A DNA stretch of 64,000 nt from Terriglobus albidus (GTDB lineage: Bacteria; Acidobacteriota; Terriglobia; Terriglobales; Acidobacteriaceae), in contig NZ_JAGTAS010000058.1 in assembly GCF_025685425.1 (NCBI RefSeq), positions 248,001 through 312,000 of the forward strand, written 5' to 3'. Numbering within the stretch: the first letter of the stretch is position 1; each line of letters starts with the position of its first letter. Under the pieces are notes generated by a model. The model saw nothing but the letters and a program-made list of their open reading frames with translations. It was not told the DNA's origin and did no database searches. Position numbers and translations under genes: made by a program. This document shows, piece after piece, positions 1-10,112 of the stretch.

Positions 1-1084
1 CCCACCAGATATCGCCGGTCGGAACCCCGTTCTTCGTCACCAGGGCAACGTTCGTGAAGATGCTGTTTTTGGCCAACGTCGCCATCGCGTTCGGGTTGGT
101 CTTGGCGCTGGTGCCGGGAGCCACGCCGAAGAAGCCCGCCTCCGGGTTGATGGCTCGCAGATGGCCAGTCGCATCCGGCCTGATCCAGGCGATGTCATCG
201 CCGACTGTCCACACCTTCCAGCCTTCGAAACCTTTGGGAGGGATCATCATCGCGAAATTGGTCTTGCCGCAGGCTGATGGGAAGGCGGCGGCGACGTAGG
301 TCTTCTCTCCTTTGGGAGATTCCACACCCAGGATGAGCATGTGCTCAGCCATCCAGCCCTCGTCGCGGGCAATGTTGGAGGCGATGCGCAACGCGAAGCA
401 CTTCTTGCCCAACAGCGCGTTGCCGCCATAACCGGAGCCGTAGCTCCAGATCTCGCGCGTCTCCGGGAAGTGCACAATGTACTTGGTCTCGTTCTGCGGC
501 CAGGCGACGTCCTTCTCTCCCGGGGCCAGCGGAGCGCCGACCGTGTGCATGCAGGGCACAACACGGCGGGTGTCCTTATCGATCTCGGCGAAGACCGGCT
601 TACCGATCCGCGCCATGATACGCATGTTCACCACCACGTACGGCGAGTCCGTCAATTGCACGCCGATCTGTGAAAACGGAGACCCGATCGGTCCCATCGA
701 GAACGGAAGAACATACATGGTTCTTCCCTTCATCGATCCGCGGAAGAGCGACTTCAGCTTCTTGCGCATCGCGAATGGGTCTTCCCAGTTGTTGGTCGGA
801 CCTGCGTTGTCCTTCGACAGAGAGCAGATGAAGGTACGGTCTTCGACGCGCGCCACGTCGCTTGGGCTGGAGCGGGCGTAGAAACAACCAGGCCACAGCT
901 TCGGATCAAGACGCTGGAAGGTTCCGGCGGCCACCAATTGGTCGCACAACCGGTCGTACTCCTCCTGTGAGCCGTCTACCCAGTGAATCGACGATGGCTG
1001 GCACAAATCCGCCATTTTCTCTACCCAGCGGATCAGATGGCGGTTCGTCGTCGGAATCTCAGTCGAGTGCTGCTGCTGGTGCAT
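1..1084 (-). CDS. pckG: Phosphoenolpyruvate carboxykinase (GTP), C-terminus cut by window edge
   Basis: The open frame runs from ATG at 1084 to the window start, giving about 361 of the usual ~600 residues. It begins [20 protein letters not shown] and continues with a conserved MADLCQP...[10 protein letters not shown] segment. Further on it has [12 protein letters not shown], then the PEPCK P-loop with the active-site cysteine (FPSACGKTN, about residues 267-275), then WTVGDDIAW and, at the edge, VPTGDIWW. These are hallmark blocks of the GTP-dependent family. The enzyme turns oxaloacetate and GTP into PEP, the entry step of gluconeogenesis. A GAGG ribosome site lies just upstream. It is the last visible gene of the aldarate operon, 30 bases after galactarate dehydratase. 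That position makes sense because the pathway ends in 2-oxoglutarate, so sugar must be rebuilt from the TCA cycle. Identity is secure; operon membership is inferred from spacing. Confidence 0.93.
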   Translation of the reverse strand, partial: MHQQQHSTEIPTTNRHLIRWVEKMADLCQPSSIHWVDGSQEEYDRLCDQLVAAGTFQRLDPKLWPGCFYARSSPSDVARVEDRTFICSLSKDNAGPTNNWEDPFAMRKKLKSLFRGSMKGRTMYVLPFSMGPIGSPFSQIGVQLTDSPYVVVNMRIMARIGKPVFAEIDKDTRRVVPCMHTVGAPLAPGEKDVAWPQNETKYIVHFPETREIWSYGSGYGGNALLGKKCFALRIASNIARDEGWMAEHMLILGVESPKGEKTYVAAAFPSACGKTNFAMMIPPKGFEGWKVWTVGDDIAWIRPDATGHLRAINPEAGFFGVAPGTSAKTNPNAMATLAKNSIFTNVALVTKNGVPTGDIWW

Positions 1085-1114
1085 CGTTCCTCGCGATCTG
1101 CGTGGCGGCGCTGC

Positions 1115-2662
1115 TTAGGTGACGGGCCCCGGATTGAAGAGGGCATATTCGTTATGCAGACCCCAACGGTCTGCCCATGTCTGCTGCTCACCGCTCGCGA
1201 CCTTAAGAATAAGCCGGAAGATCTCCCAACCGATATCCTCAATGGTTGCCTCACCGGTAGCGATCTTTCCAGCATCTACATCGATCAGGTCGAACCAACG
1301 CTTTGCAAGCGAGCTACGCGTGGCCACTTTGATGACAGGCGCCATCGCAAGACCGTACGGCGTACCGCGGCCGGTGGTGAAGACATGCATGTTCATCGCG
1401 GCGGCAAGCTGCAATGTTCCGCAGATGAAATCGCTCGCGGGTGTAGCGGCAAAGACAAGCCCTTTTGCTGTGACACGCTCACCAGGACCGGTAACAGCGG
1501 CAAGCGGACTTGTACCGGCCTTTGCAACGGACCCCAATGCCTTCTCTACAATGTTGGCCAGACCACCCTTCTTGTTCCCGGGCGACGGATTCGCACTACG
1601 GTCGACGTTGTCGTGAGCCAGATACTCGTCGTACCAGGCCATCTCGCGCACCAGGTCTCGCGCCACCTGTTCGCTCGCAGCACGGGCTGTCAGCAAGTGG
1701 ACGGCATCACGCACCTCCGTCACCTCAGAGAACATCACCGTGGCACCGGCCCGGACCAGAAGGTCCGCGGCGAAACCCACGGCAGGATTCGCCGTGACCC
1801 CGGAGAAAGCATCGCTTCCGCCACACTGAAGACCGACGACAAGATCAGAGGCCGGACAGGTAACGCGCTTACGCTGATTCAGACGTTCCAGACGTTTTTC
1901 GGCCATCTCCATCAAGGCCGAGACCATCTCTTCAAAGCCGTAATGCTCCTCGTCCTGCAGGCGAACTACGTAGGGCTCTTCGCTCAGAACAGGCAGCGTG
2001 CTCACAGGTAGCATCTGCGACGGCTGCATCTTCTCGCAGCCAAGGCTGACCACCATTGGGGCTCCACCGAGATTTGGGTTCAGGCTGAGGTTCCGCAGCG
2101 TGCGGATAGGAATTTCGGCGCCAGGTGCGTTGATGGCAACACCGCAGCCGTAGTTGTGAGTGATTGCAATGACATCATCGACGTTGGGATACTTCGGCAG
2201 GAGCTCCCGCTTGATGCGGCAGACTGCGTAATCGACCGTGCCGGCGACGCACTGTACCGTCGTGCTGATCCCCAGGATGTTGCGGGTTCCTACGGTACCG
2301 TCGGCATTCCGGTAGCCCTGGAAGGTATAGCCCTCAAGCGGTGGAAGCGGTGCAGGCGTCTCGGTGGCCAATGGCAAGGCATCGAGAGCCGGAGGCGGTG
2401 GCGAGGTCAATGCATCCTCGGCCACCCATCCACCTTGCGGAATCGCACGCGCGGCATAACCGATCACCGAACCATAGCGGACCACGGCATCGCCAGGTTG
2501 AAGCGCCACCAGGGCAACCTTATGCGCCTCGGGAACGGCTTCCTGCAGGACAAGCCCGGAGGGAAACTGTGTTCCTGCAGGCAGACCACCGGGATTCACG
2601 ATGATGGCTACGTTGTCCTGAGGATGAACCTGGATATACCGCGGTTCGTTTTCTGTGCTCAT
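1115..2662 (-). CDS. garD: Galactarate dehydratase (UxaA family)
   Basis: A 515-residue protein of the UxaA/GarD dehydratase family, which removes water from D-galactarate to give 5-dehydro-4-deoxy-glucarate. An N-terminal SAF-like part (about residues 1-110) is followed by a proline-rich linker and the catalytic part. The catalytic part shows [12 protein letters not shown], the Cys-containing HNYGCG, LGCEKMQ and [17 protein letters not shown] blocks typical of the family. The start is set at 2662, where ATG overlaps the TGA of the upstream aldehyde dehydrogenase (ATGA). A longer frame to 2695 would begin inside that gene and is not needed. The overlap implies translational coupling. Altronate dehydratase is a paralogue, but the surrounding glucarate genes favour galactarate. 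Confidence 0.88.
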   Translation of the reverse strand: MSTENEPRYIQVHPQDNVAIIVNPGGLPAGTQFPSGLVLQEAVPEAHKVALVALQPGDAVVRYGSVIGYAARAIPQGGWVAEDALTSPPPPALDALPLATETPAPLPPLEGYTFQGYRNADGTVGTRNILGISTTVQCVAGTVDYAVCRIKRELLPKYPNVDDVIAITHNYGCGVAINAPGAEIPIRTLRNLSLNPNLGGAPMVVSLGCEKMQPSQMLPVSTLPVLSEEPYVVRLQDEEHYGFEEMVSALMEMAEKRLERLNQRKRVTCPASDLVVGLQCGGSDAFSGVTANPAVGFAADLLVRAGATVMFSEVTEVRDAVHLLTARAASEQVARDLVREMAWYDEYLAHDNVDRSANPSPGNKKGGLANIVEKALGSVAKAGTSPLAAVTGPGERVTAKGLVFAATPASDFICGTLQLAAAMNMHVFTTGRGTPYGLAMAPVIKVATRSSLAKRWFDLIDVDAGKIATGEATIEDIGWEIFRLILKVASGEQQTWADRWGLHNEYALFNPGPVT

Positions 2663-4239
2663 CTCTGTTCTACCTTGCCGTCGCGCAGCCGCCACAGGCC
2701 GAGCGAGTTAGCATCGTCCAGCTCCGGCGGCAAAAGTTCTGCCGGGAAGTTCTGATAGCAGACCGGGCGCAGGAAGCGATCGATCGCAGTGGCGCCTACG
2801 GAGGTGTAGTGATCGTTGCTGGTCGCCGGGAACGGACCGCCATGCACCATCGCATGGGAGACCTCAACACCGGTGGGGAATCCGTTTACCAGGATGCGGC
2901 CAGCCTTCTTCTCGAGGACGGGAACAAGCTCCCGCGCCAGATCGGTATCTGCTGCCGTTATGTGCAGCGTTGCCGTAAGCTGGCCTTCGAGCGATGCGGC
3001 AATCGCCAGCATCTCTTCCTTGTTTTCACACGCGATCAAAATAGATGAAGGCCCGAAGACCTCTTCCGAGAGATGGCGGTCCTTCAGAATCTCACCCGCC
3101 TTGGTCTGGAAGAGCGCAGGCACGCCGCCCCACGCTGAGCTACCGGCCTGACCACGAGCGACCGTCTGCACGGAGGCATGTGCTTCGACAGCTTTCACGC
3201 CCTTTTCATAGGCATCGTGGATTCCCTTGTTCAACATCGACGTCGCCGTCTTGGCGCACATCTTCTCGGCAGCGACCTGGGCAAAACGATCGAACTCCGG
3301 TCCCGCCAAAGCCAGGACCAGGCCCGGCTGGGTGCAGAACTGCCCCGTTCCCAGCGTCGCGGAGTCTACAAAGCCCTGAGCGAGAGCTGCCACGTCACCC
3401 TGCAGCGCGCCCGGCAGCAGGAAGACCGGATTCACGCTGCTCATCTCGGCATACACAGGAACCGGCACCGGCCGCTTCGCAGCGATTCCTGCGAGCGCAA
3501 GACCGCCGGCACGGCTACCGGTAAAGGCAATGGCCGCAACGGCCGGATGCGATGCCAACGCGCCACCAACGCCGTTATCGCGTCCTCCGACCATCGCGAA
3601 GACGCCTGCAGGCAGGTTGCTTGCAGCGACGGCCTTTTGAATCGCACGACCTACCAACTCCGACGTGCCAGGATGCGATGGATGCGCTTTGGCAACCACA
3701 GGGCAGCCGGCAGCAAAGGCCGATGCTGTATCGCCACCGGCTACGGAAAACGCCAGCGGGAAATTGCTTGCGCCAAAAACCGCCACCGGTCCTATCGGGA
3801 TCTTGCGCAGCCGCAGGTCCGGCCGGGGAAGGGGCGTACGATCCGGCAATGCTGAATCCAGAATCGGAGAAAGCCACAGTCCCTGACGTACCACTTGCGC
3901 GAAGAGACGCAGCTGCCCGACCGTCCGGCCGCGCTCACCTTCAATTCGGGGACGCGGCAGGCCGCTTTCTGCCATCGTGCGCTCGATCAGGTCATCGCCC
4001 AGATCGAGGATTGCCTGCGCAATGGCCTCGAGAAACTTCGCGCGCTCCTCCAGCGTGGTGCTGCGGAATGCATCAAAAGCTTCCGCTGCCAACGTGCAGG
4101 CTTCGCCCACCTGTTCCGTGGTCGCTCCGTAAAAAGCCGGTTCCAAAGGCTGTCCCGTTGATGGATTCCAGCCCGTGAAGGACTCGCCCTTGCCTGTAAC
4201 CGCTTTTCCGCCGATCAGAATCTCGCCTGTAATCTGCAT
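2659..4239 (-). CDS. 2,5-dioxovalerate (2-oxoglutarate semialdehyde) dehydrogenase
   Basis: A 526-residue aldehyde dehydrogenase of the subfamily that oxidises 2-oxoglutarate semialdehyde to 2-oxoglutarate with NAD(P). Visible landmarks are [10 protein letters not shown] (Asn159), the cofactor-binding [11 protein letters not shown] (Lys184), the FTGS turn near 239-242, the general base Glu265 in [10 protein letters not shown], and the nucleophile Cys302 in [10 protein letters not shown]. The GQFCTQPG form and the length are typical of this subfamily. It is preceded by glucarate dehydratase and overlaps the galactarate dehydratase start by four bases. It catalyses the last step of the aldarate route, after KdgD has produced the semialdehyde. 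Cofactor preference cannot be read with confidence. Confidence 0.9.
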   Translation of the reverse strand: MQITGEILIGGKAVTGKGESFTGWNPSTGQPLEPAFYGATTEQVGEACTLAAEAFDAFRSTTLEERAKFLEAIAQAILDLGDDLIERTMAESGLPRPRIEGERGRTVGQLRLFAQVVRQGLWLSPILDSALPDRTPLPRPDLRLRKIPIGPVAVFGASNFPLAFSVAGGDTASAFAAGCPVVAKAHPSHPGTSELVGRAIQKAVAASNLPAGVFAMVGGRDNGVGGALASHPAVAAIAFTGSRAGGLALAGIAAKRPVPVPVYAEMSSVNPVFLLPGALQGDVAALAQGFVDSATLGTGQFCTQPGLVLALAGPEFDRFAQVAAEKMCAKTATSMLNKGIHDAYEKGVKAVEAHASVQTVARGQAGSSAWGGVPALFQTKAGEILKDRHLSEEVFGPSSILIACENKEEMLAIAASLEGQLTATLHITAADTDLARELVPVLEKKAGRILVNGFPTGVEVSHAMVHGGPFPATSNDHYTSVGATAIDRFLRPVCYQNFPAELLPPELDDANSLGLWRLRDGKVEQR

Positions 4240-4258
4240 TCAGTTCTCCCGTCTCTCT

Positions 4259-5596
4259 CTATCGTGCCACGCGCGGCAGCATGCAGGGGAGTTTCGGGTC
4301 GAAGGTCCAGCCGGGCATCAGGCACTGCATGCCCAGAGCGTCGTCACGTCCGCCCAGTCCCAGGCTGTTATAGGTCTCGTGAGCGGCTTCCACCTTCTCC
4401 CAGTCGAGCACAACCCCAAGGCCGGGCGTCGACGGCACTTTTATTTCTCCATTCACAATCCGGAACGGATCCTGCGTCAGCCGTTGGCCATCCTGCCAGA
4501 TCCAATGGGTATCGATGGCCGTAACCCGGCCGGGGGCCGCTGCGGCTACATGCGTAAACATTGCCAGAGAAACATCGAAGTGGTTGTTCGAGTGCGAACC
4601 CCAGGTCAGGTCCCAATCGCGACAGAACTGGGCCACACGTACCGATCCCTGCATCGTCCAGAAGTGCGGATCGGCCAGGGGAATATCCACAGATTTGAGC
4701 TGTGCCGCATGCCGAAGCTGGCGCCAGTCAGTGGCGATCATATTCGTGGCGGTCGGCAGTCCGGTGGCAGTGCGAAACTCCGCCATGATCTCGCGGCCAG
4801 AGAAGCCCTTCTCAGCGCCGCAAGGATCTTCCGCATACGCCAACACGCCATGCTTCCCGGTGCATAGCCGCACCGCTTCGTCCAGTGACCACGCTCCATT
4901 TGGATCGAGCGTGATGCGAGCCATCGGGAAACGCGCTGCTAAGGCCTCGATGGCTTCCATCTCCGCCGCTCCGGAGAGCACACCGCCCTTGAGTTTGAAG
5001 TCATTAAACCCATAGCGTTCATGGGCTGCCTCCGCGAGGCGCACGATCGACTCCGGAGTCAGTGCCTGTTCGTTGCGCAGACGGAACCATGCATCGTCGG
5101 CGTTTTCTTCGCTCCGGTAACCCGCATTGCTGCGCTTACGATCACTGATGAAAAACAGGTAACCCAGAGCTTCAACTCTGTCTCGCTGCTGGCCTTCGCC
5201 GAGCAGCGCCGCTACCGGCAAGCCGACAAACTGGCCCAACAGATCGAGCATGGCGGCTTCAATAGCCGTCACCGCGTGCACAGTGGTGCGGAGATCGAAG
5301 GTCTGCAGGCCTCGGCCCTCTTTATCCAGTTCGGCAAATGCCGCTTGCACCTGCTGCAGCACGCTCTGGTAGTGAGCGATGGGGCGCCCGATCACGAGTG
5401 GTGCAGCCTGCTCCAGCACAGACAGTATCTTCTCTCCGCCCGGGACCTCACCCACACCGGTCTTGCCGTCGGTGTCTGTAAGGACGAGCAGGTTCCGGGT
5501 AAAGTACGGCGCATGCGCTCCGCTCAGGTTCAGCAGCATGCTGTCCTGTCCGGCGACCGGAATAGCACGCATGGTTGCGATCTTCGGACTCGACAT
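4259..5596 (-). CDS. gudD: Glucarate dehydratase
   Basis: A 445-residue enolase-superfamily enzyme converting D-glucarate to 5-dehydro-4-deoxy-D-glucarate. The catalytic set is present: KLK (Lys201/Lys203), metal ligands Asp231 in LDPNGAW, Glu256 in AEDPCG and Asn285 in ATNMIATDW, and the His339 base in HSNNHFD. This spacing is that of glucarate dehydratases and separates it from mannonate or fuconate dehydratases. Its ATG overlaps the TAA of the permease gene by one base, so the two are probably co-translated. It feeds the same intermediate as GarD into KdgD, so the operon handles both glucarate and galactarate. Confidence 0.94.
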   Translation of the reverse strand: MSSPKIATMRAIPVAGQDSMLLNLSGAHAPYFTRNLLVLTDTDGKTGVGEVPGGEKILSVLEQAAPLVIGRPIAHYQSVLQQVQAAFAELDKEGRGLQTFDLRTTVHAVTAIEAAMLDLLGQFVGLPVAALLGEGQQRDRVEALGYLFFISDRKRSNAGYRSEENADDAWFRLRNEQALTPESIVRLAEAAHERYGFNDFKLKGGVLSGAAEMEAIEALAARFPMARITLDPNGAWSLDEAVRLCTGKHGVLAYAEDPCGAEKGFSGREIMAEFRTATGLPTATNMIATDWRQLRHAAQLKSVDIPLADPHFWTMQGSVRVAQFCRDWDLTWGSHSNNHFDVSLAMFTHVAAAAPGRVTAIDTHWIWQDGQRLTQDPFRIVNGEIKVPSTPGLGVVLDWEKVEAAHETYNSLGLGGRDDALGMQCLMPGWTFDPKLPCMLPRVAR

Positions 5597-6936
5597 TATG
5601 CTGCCTGCTCCTTTACCTGCTTACTGCCAAACTCCACACGATGAATTCTGCCCACCAACGGCAGGTAGGCGACGATAGCAGCCAGTGCCGTGACACCGAC
5701 AAAGACAAGCGCCAGGTTGAACGATCCTGTCCGCTGCACGATCCAGCCGATAATGATCGGTGTCGTAATGCCGGCGATGTTCCCAATCAGATTGAAGAGA
5801 CCGCCGTTGATACCTATCATGTTCCGCGGTGAAACATCCGAGATCACCGTCCAGCCGAGAGCCCCGAAACCCTTGCCGAAGAAGGCAAGCGACATCAGCA
5901 GGATGACTGCCACGTGGCCCGAGACATAGTTGCAACCAATCATCGTCATCGAAAGAGCCATGCCTGCGACGATCGGTACCTTACGCGCCACGGTGAGCGA
6001 ATTGCCGCTCTTCAGCAGATGATCGGAAACGACACCACCGAAGACGCCGCCGATAGATCCGCAGAGCGCCGGCACCGCGGCCAGCAAGCCGGCCTTCGCA
6101 ATCGCGATATGCCGAGCCTGATTGAGATACACCGGGAACCACGTCAGGAAGAACCAGGTCAACGTCGTAATGCAGTACTGACCGATATAGATGCCCACCA
6201 GCATCCGGTTGCTTAGAAGCATGCGCACAGCCGACCAGGTCAACTGATTCGGATTCGCACCCTTCCTGAGGTTCTGGTCCATATTCGCCAGGCCGCCTCC
6301 CTCCTCGATGTAACTGATCTCCGCATCGGAGATATGAGGGTGCGACTTCACGCTATGAATGACACGGAACCAGACAACACTGAGCAGCAGGCCGACAACG
6401 CCTCCCAGCCAGAAGCAGGCTTTCCAGCCGTAGTGCTGTACCAGCCAGCCCATCACTGGCCCAAAGATCACCAGGGCAAAATACTGGGATGAATTGAAGA
6501 TGGCAGAGGCACGTCCGCGTTCCGCGGTTGGAAACCACGCCGCGACAATGCGTCCGTTGCCAGGAAAGACGGGTGACTGCGCCAGACCTGAGAGCAGCCG
6601 TACTGCAAACAACAATCCGAATCCCATCGCGGCGGGAAGAAACCCAATGAAACCCGCGATCAGCGCCAGAATCGACCAGGTGACGATGCTCAGGCCGTAG
6701 ACGCGCTTGGACCCATAACGGTCCAGCAGGCCGCCTGCCGGCAACTGAGCAACAACATAGGCCCAGCTGAAGGCGGAGAAGAGATAGCCGAGCTTCAGTG
6801 GATTGAGACCAAGCTGATGCGTGATGTCGACTCCCACAATGGAGAGGACCACGCGATCACCGTAGCTGCAGCAGCTGGCGGTGAAGAGCATCAACACGAT
6901 GAGAAAGCGGATATGAGACTTTTCTTTCCCTGCCAT
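5596..6936 (-). CDS. MFS aldarate (glucarate/galactarate) permease
   Basis: A 446-residue major facilitator transporter with about twelve hydrophobic segments, of the anion:cation symporter type that includes GudP, GarP and ExuT. Near the N-terminus it has the [14 protein letters not shown] block, and the conserved loop [14 protein letters not shown] between helices 2 and 3. It acts in the inner membrane and probably takes up D-glucarate and/or galactarate with protons. It starts 20 bases after kdgD and overlaps gudD by one base, so context fixes the substrate class better than sequence does. A uronate such as glucuronate remains possible. Confidence 0.85.
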   Translation of the reverse strand: MAGKEKSHIRFLIVLMLFTASCCSYGDRVVLSIVGVDITHQLGLNPLKLGYLFSAFSWAYVVAQLPAGGLLDRYGSKRVYGLSIVTWSILALIAGFIGFLPAAMGFGLLFAVRLLSGLAQSPVFPGNGRIVAAWFPTAERGRASAIFNSSQYFALVIFGPVMGWLVQHYGWKACFWLGGVVGLLLSVVWFRVIHSVKSHPHISDAEISYIEEGGGLANMDQNLRKGANPNQLTWSAVRMLLSNRMLVGIYIGQYCITTLTWFFLTWFPVYLNQARHIAIAKAGLLAAVPALCGSIGGVFGGVVSDHLLKSGNSLTVARKVPIVAGMALSMTMIGCNYVSGHVAVILLMSLAFFGKGFGALGWTVISDVSPRNMIGINGGLFNLIGNIAGITTPIIIGWIVQRTGSFNLALVFVGVTALAAIVAYLPLVGRIHRVEFGSKQVKEQAA

Positions 6937-6956
6937 CCTGCATCAACCTTTGCTTT

Positions 6957-7871
6957 CTACGAGCGGTTGCCGATGAGTACCTTTAGCTCTTCCAGCTCCT
7001 GCGGTGTGAGGTCCAGCAACGGAGTTCGTACTGACCCCGCAGGGCGTCCCACAACCTTCAAGCCGGCCTTCACAATCGAAACCGCATAACCCTTGCGGCG
7101 ATTGCGAATGGTGCTGTAGGGCAGAACAAATTCTCTCAGGCCCTTGTAAATGGTCTCGTGGTCGCGGCGGCGTACCGCGGAATAGAACTCATTGGCGAAG
7201 TTCGGCAGGAAATTAAAGATCGCCGACGAGTACGTGGTGACCCCCATCTCCAGATAAGGCAGCGCAAAGGTCTCCGCCGTCGGCAGGCCGCCCACGTAGG
7301 TCAGCCGATCGCCCATACGGGTAAAGATGCGGGTCATCAGTTCGATATCGCCATAGCCGTCCTTGAAACCGATCAGGTTCGGGCAGCGCTTGCACAGGGC
7401 TTCGAGGCTGTCTTCGTTAATAACGAAGTTGTCGCGGTTGTAGAGAATGACCCCCAGGCTGGTGGCGCCGCACACCGCTTCAGCATGAGCGATCAGACCA
7501 GCCTGCTCCGCTCCGACAAGATACGGAGGCAGGAGAAGCAAGCCATCGGCTCCCGCCGCCTCTGCGGCTTTGGCGAACTCGATGGCCATGGCAGTTCCGT
7601 ATCCGCAACCGGCAAGTACGGGAACCCGTCCGTCTGTCTCTTCTACCGCGGCGCGTACCACTCGAGAGAACTCCGACAAGGTCAGCGAGAAGAACTCGCC
7701 CGTGCCACCGGCGGCAAACAGGCCGGCGGGATTGTGCTCGAGCAGCCAGCCGATATGGGCGCGATAGGCGCTCTCGTCAAAAACATTCTGTGCGGTGAAG
7801 TGCGTTACCGGAAACGACAGCAGGCCGCTGCCGATCGTCTTTGCCAGCTCTGCGGGAAGCATCTGGGACAT
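6957..7871 (-). CDS. kdgD: 5-dehydro-4-deoxyglucarate dehydratase
   Basis: A 304-residue DapA-family TIM barrel that dehydrates and decarboxylates 5-dehydro-4-deoxy-glucarate to 2-oxoglutarate semialdehyde. The substrate-carboxylate loop GGTGEF is at 55-60, the catalytic Tyr144 in LYNRDN and the Schiff-base Lys170 in GFKDGYGD. The FKDGYGD and YNRDN forms are specific to this enzyme rather than to dihydrodipicolinate synthase. It is the first gene of the operon and divergent from a LysR gene. A second ATG at codon 4 is an alternative start. Confidence 0.93.
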   Translation of the reverse strand: MSQMLPAELAKTIGSGLLSFPVTHFTAQNVFDESAYRAHIGWLLEHNPAGLFAAGGTGEFFSLTLSEFSRVVRAAVEETDGRVPVLAGCGYGTAMAIEFAKAAEAAGADGLLLLPPYLVGAEQAGLIAHAEAVCGATSLGVILYNRDNFVINEDSLEALCKRCPNLIGFKDGYGDIELMTRIFTRMGDRLTYVGGLPTAETFALPYLEMGVTTYSSAIFNFLPNFANEFYSAVRRRDHETIYKGLREFVLPYSTIRNRRKGYAVSIVKAGLKVVGRPAGSVRTPLLDLTPQELEELKVLIGNRS

Positions 7872-7941
7872 TCTGTCTCTTCTTCTCCAGCCCGCGGCGA
7901 TCGCGTCGCCGCTCGGCAGGTAAAACTATAGTCCGCCCAAC

Positions 7942-7969
7942 GATGCTTTGTGGAATCATAGTGAGCATC
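7942..7969. promoter_or_regulatory. Inverted repeat in the kdgD/LysR intergenic region
   Basis: The arms GATGCT and AGCATC are exact reverse complements separated by 16 bases, lying between the divergent kdgD operon and the LysR gene. LysR regulators commonly bind such dyads in divergent promoters. That this LysR protein uses this one is inference. Confidence 0.4.
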
Positions 7970-7991
7970 AAATCATGCAGAAAAGGACTTA

Positions 7992-8894
7992 ATGTTCGAG
8001 CTCAAACAACTGCATTATTTTCTGATCCTGGCCGACGAACTCCACTTCGGGCGCGCAGCGAAACGGCTGCATATGACGCAGTCGCCGCTCAGCCGGCAGA
8101 TCCAGATGTTGGAACACACGCTGCATTTTCCGCTCTTCAAGCGCACCAATCGCAGCGTACAACTCACTCCGGCAGGACACGCGTTTCGCGCGGAGGCACG
8201 GCAGATTCTTTCGCTCGCCGAAAATGCAGTCGCTGTTGCCAGGCGTCACTCGCAGGGGCAGGCCGGGCGTCTGCGCATGGGCTTCACCGCCGGCTCCAGT
8301 TATCGCCATCTTCCCCGCCTTCTGGCGTATTCCAGCCGCGAGCTGAAAGAGCTGGAGATCGTGCTGGAGGAGATGGTGACGGTGCAGCAGGTCGAGGCCC
8401 TGCAGGCCAACCAGATTGACCTGGGGTTGGGACGTCAGCAGCCCAACCAGCCCGACCTGGATGGGCTATGCATCGCCCGCGAGCAGTTGCTGCTGGCGGT
8501 GCCGGCGGAGCATCTACTCGCTCGTAAAGCCACCATTACCCTGGACGATCTGAGGTCAGAACCCATCATTACCTTCTCGCCCAAGGACGGCTTCTACTTC
8601 TATGCCCTGATCGACAGCATCTTTCGCCGCCATAATCTACAGCCCACCTATGTGCAGCACGTCAGCCAAATCCACTCAATGCTGGCACTGGTCAGCGCCG
8701 GGCTGGGCGTGGCCCTGGTGCCGGAGACGGCCGAGGCGCTGCACTTTGACGGAGTGGCGCTTCGCCGCATCAAGATGCCCCCGGTCCATGCCGACCTGTA
8801 CCTGGTGTGGAAGAGGTCCAGCACCAATCCGGCGGTGAAGACCTTCGTGCAACTCATCCGTAAGCGGATCCGTCTGGCCCCGACACGCAACTGA
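7992..8894 (+). CDS. LysR-family transcriptional regulator
   Basis: A 300-residue regulator. The N-terminal winged helix is clear: LKQLHYFLILADELHFGRAA followed by LHMTQSPLSRQIQMLE (about residues 4-45). A linker helix and a two-lobed effector domain to the C-terminus follow (GFTAGSSYRHLP; LGLGRQQPNQPD; VSAGLGVALVPE). It is transcribed away from the aldarate operon, 120 bases from kdgD, which is the classic arrangement of a LysR activator of that operon. The start has an AGGA ribosome site. The ligand is not readable; an aldarate or pathway intermediate is the simplest guess. Confidence 0.9.
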   Translation: MFELKQLHYFLILADELHFGRAAKRLHMTQSPLSRQIQMLEHTLHFPLFKRTNRSVQLTPAGHAFRAEARQILSLAENAVAVARRHSQGQAGRLRMGFTAGSSYRHLPRLLAYSSRELKELEIVLEEMVTVQQVEALQANQIDLGLGRQQPNQPDLDGLCIAREQLLLAVPAEHLLARKATITLDDLRSEPIITFSPKDGFYFYALIDSIFRRHNLQPTYVQHVSQIHSMLALVSAGLGVALVPETAEALHFDGVALRRIKMPPVHADLYLVWKRSSTNPAVKTFVQLIRKRIRLAPTRN

Positions 8895-8948
8895 TATCCG
8901 CAGAGCGAGTCTTTCTTCTACACTTACACTGAATACAAAGGAGATTGG

Positions 8949-9962
8949 ATGGCTGTCCGCCTGAAGGACATTGCTCGCGACCTTGGTGTTTCGACCGTTA
9001 CGGTTTCCAAGGTGCTCCGCAACCGTAAAGACGTCGGCGAGAAGACCCGCCAACGTGTGTTGAAGCGGATGGAGGAGCTGCAGTACAAGCCCAACCTCAT
9101 CGCCCGGGCTCTTATTAGCGGACGGACGGCGAACGTCGGCCTGGTGGTGCCGGACCTGCTGCATCCTTACTTCGGTGAGGTCGCCAAGAGCCTGGGTGCG
9201 GTGCTGCGTGAACATGATCGGGCGCTGCTGCTGGCTTCCTCCGAGGACGATCCTGAGATCGAACAGCGTGAGATCCGTGCCCTGCTCACCCGCGGAGTCG
9301 ACATGCTGCTGATTTCTTCCTGCCAGCGCAAGCTGCAGAATATCTTCAAGGTCGGCGAAAAGCAGACCCCCATCCTGCTGGTAGACCGCAACTTCCCTTA
9401 CCTAAACTCCCACTATGTCGGGTCGGATGACTTCAAAATCGGGGAGATTGCCACCGAACATCTTCTGGAGACCGGACGGAAGTGCATCGCACATATCGGA
9501 GCTTCGCATCTGAGCACCGGACATGAGCGTATGCGAGGTTACTCCGAGACGCTTCTTCAGAACCGCGCCATGGTGCCGATGGAATACGTCCTGATGCACG
9601 AGCGTTTCGAGGAGACGGGTATTACCGCCGGACAGAAGGCAATGCAGCAGTTGCTGAACCTGAATCCTCGGCCAGACGCTGTCTTCTGCTACAACGACCT
9701 TACGGCTATCGGCGCCATCGAGGCTGTTCTGGAGGCCGGTTTACGCGTGCCGGAGGACGTTGCCATCGTCGGCTGCGGTAACTTCCGCTACGCCCAGTAC
9801 TTACGGGTACCGCTCACCTCGGTCGATCAGTCGACCGACCAGATCGGCCGGACGGCGGGCGAAGAGGTCATCCGCCTGCTGGACGATCCGGAATCCCCGG
9901 CTCGTAGCATCCTGATCCCTCCGCATCTGCGTGTCCGCGCGAGTAGCTGGAAGCCGGCGTAA
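8949..9962 (+). CDS. LacI-family transcriptional regulator beside inositol oxygenase
   Basis: A 337-residue LacI/GalR repressor: HTH at residues 1-25 (VRLKDIARDLGVSTVTVSKVLRN), hinge helix near 45-60 (KPNLIARALISGRT), then a periplasmic-binding-like sensor with VGLVVPDLLHPYF, VDRNFPYLNSHYVGSDD and CYNDLTAIGA. AAGGAG precedes the ATG at good spacing. It lies upstream of, and in the same direction as, inositol oxygenase, whose promoter carries a perfect 18-bp LacI-type palindrome at 10035-10052. That makes control of the oxygenase by this protein the likeliest job. The effector is unknown; inositol or glucuronate are candidates. Confidence 0.9.
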   Translation: MAVRLKDIARDLGVSTVTVSKVLRNRKDVGEKTRQRVLKRMEELQYKPNLIARALISGRTANVGLVVPDLLHPYFGEVAKSLGAVLREHDRALLLASSEDDPEIEQREIRALLTRGVDMLLISSCQRKLQNIFKVGEKQTPILLVDRNFPYLNSHYVGSDDFKIGEIATEHLLETGRKCIAHIGASHLSTGHERMRGYSETLLQNRAMVPMEYVLMHERFEETGITAGQKAMQQLLNLNPRPDAVFCYNDLTAIGAIEAVLEAGLRVPEDVAIVGCGNFRYAQYLRVPLTSVDQSTDQIGRTAGEEVIRLLDDPESPARSILIPPHLRVRASSWKPA

Positions 9963-10002
9963 CCGATACCGGGACGAATTATAAATTTTCCTTGAATCTC
10001 TA

Positions 10003-10032
10003 TTGTCAACGCTAACGCGGCGTGTCTATAGT
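10003..10032 (+). promoter_or_regulatory. Sigma70-like promoter of inositol oxygenase
   Basis: A -35 element TTGTCA (10003-10008), an 18-base spacer and a -10 element TATAGT (10027-10032) lie 80 bases ahead of the oxygenase ATG. An operator-like palindrome begins two bases after the -10 element. Confidence 0.6.
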
Positions 10033-10034
10033 TT

Positions 10035-10052
10035 TACGTAATCGATTACGTA
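10035..10052. promoter_or_regulatory. Perfect 18-bp palindrome, LacI-type operator
   Basis: TACGTAATCGATTACGTA is its own reverse complement and has the central CG usual for LacI-family operators. It lies where transcription of the inositol oxygenase gene should begin, so a bound repressor would block the promoter. The LacI gene ending at 9962 is the obvious candidate. A second smaller dyad (GTACGA-T-TCGTAC, 10084-10096) lies just ahead of the ribosome site. Confidence 0.72.
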
Positions 10053-10112
10053 GATGGCCTTCTGGCGAACGTCCGGTCATCACGTACGATTCGTACCCCA
10101 AGGAGCCACCCC

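Noticed and set aside
983-2011. 342-codon plus-strand open frame over pckG and garD
   Set aside because: It lies antisense to two well-supported genes, has low-complexity Arg/Gly/His composition and matches no family; a shadow of GC-rich coding DNA.
10084-10096. Dyad GTACGA-T-TCGTAC ahead of the inositol oxygenase ribosome site
   Set aside because: Arms are exact, but it is short, unrelated in sequence to the 18-bp operator and could arise by chance; noted only as a possible second site.
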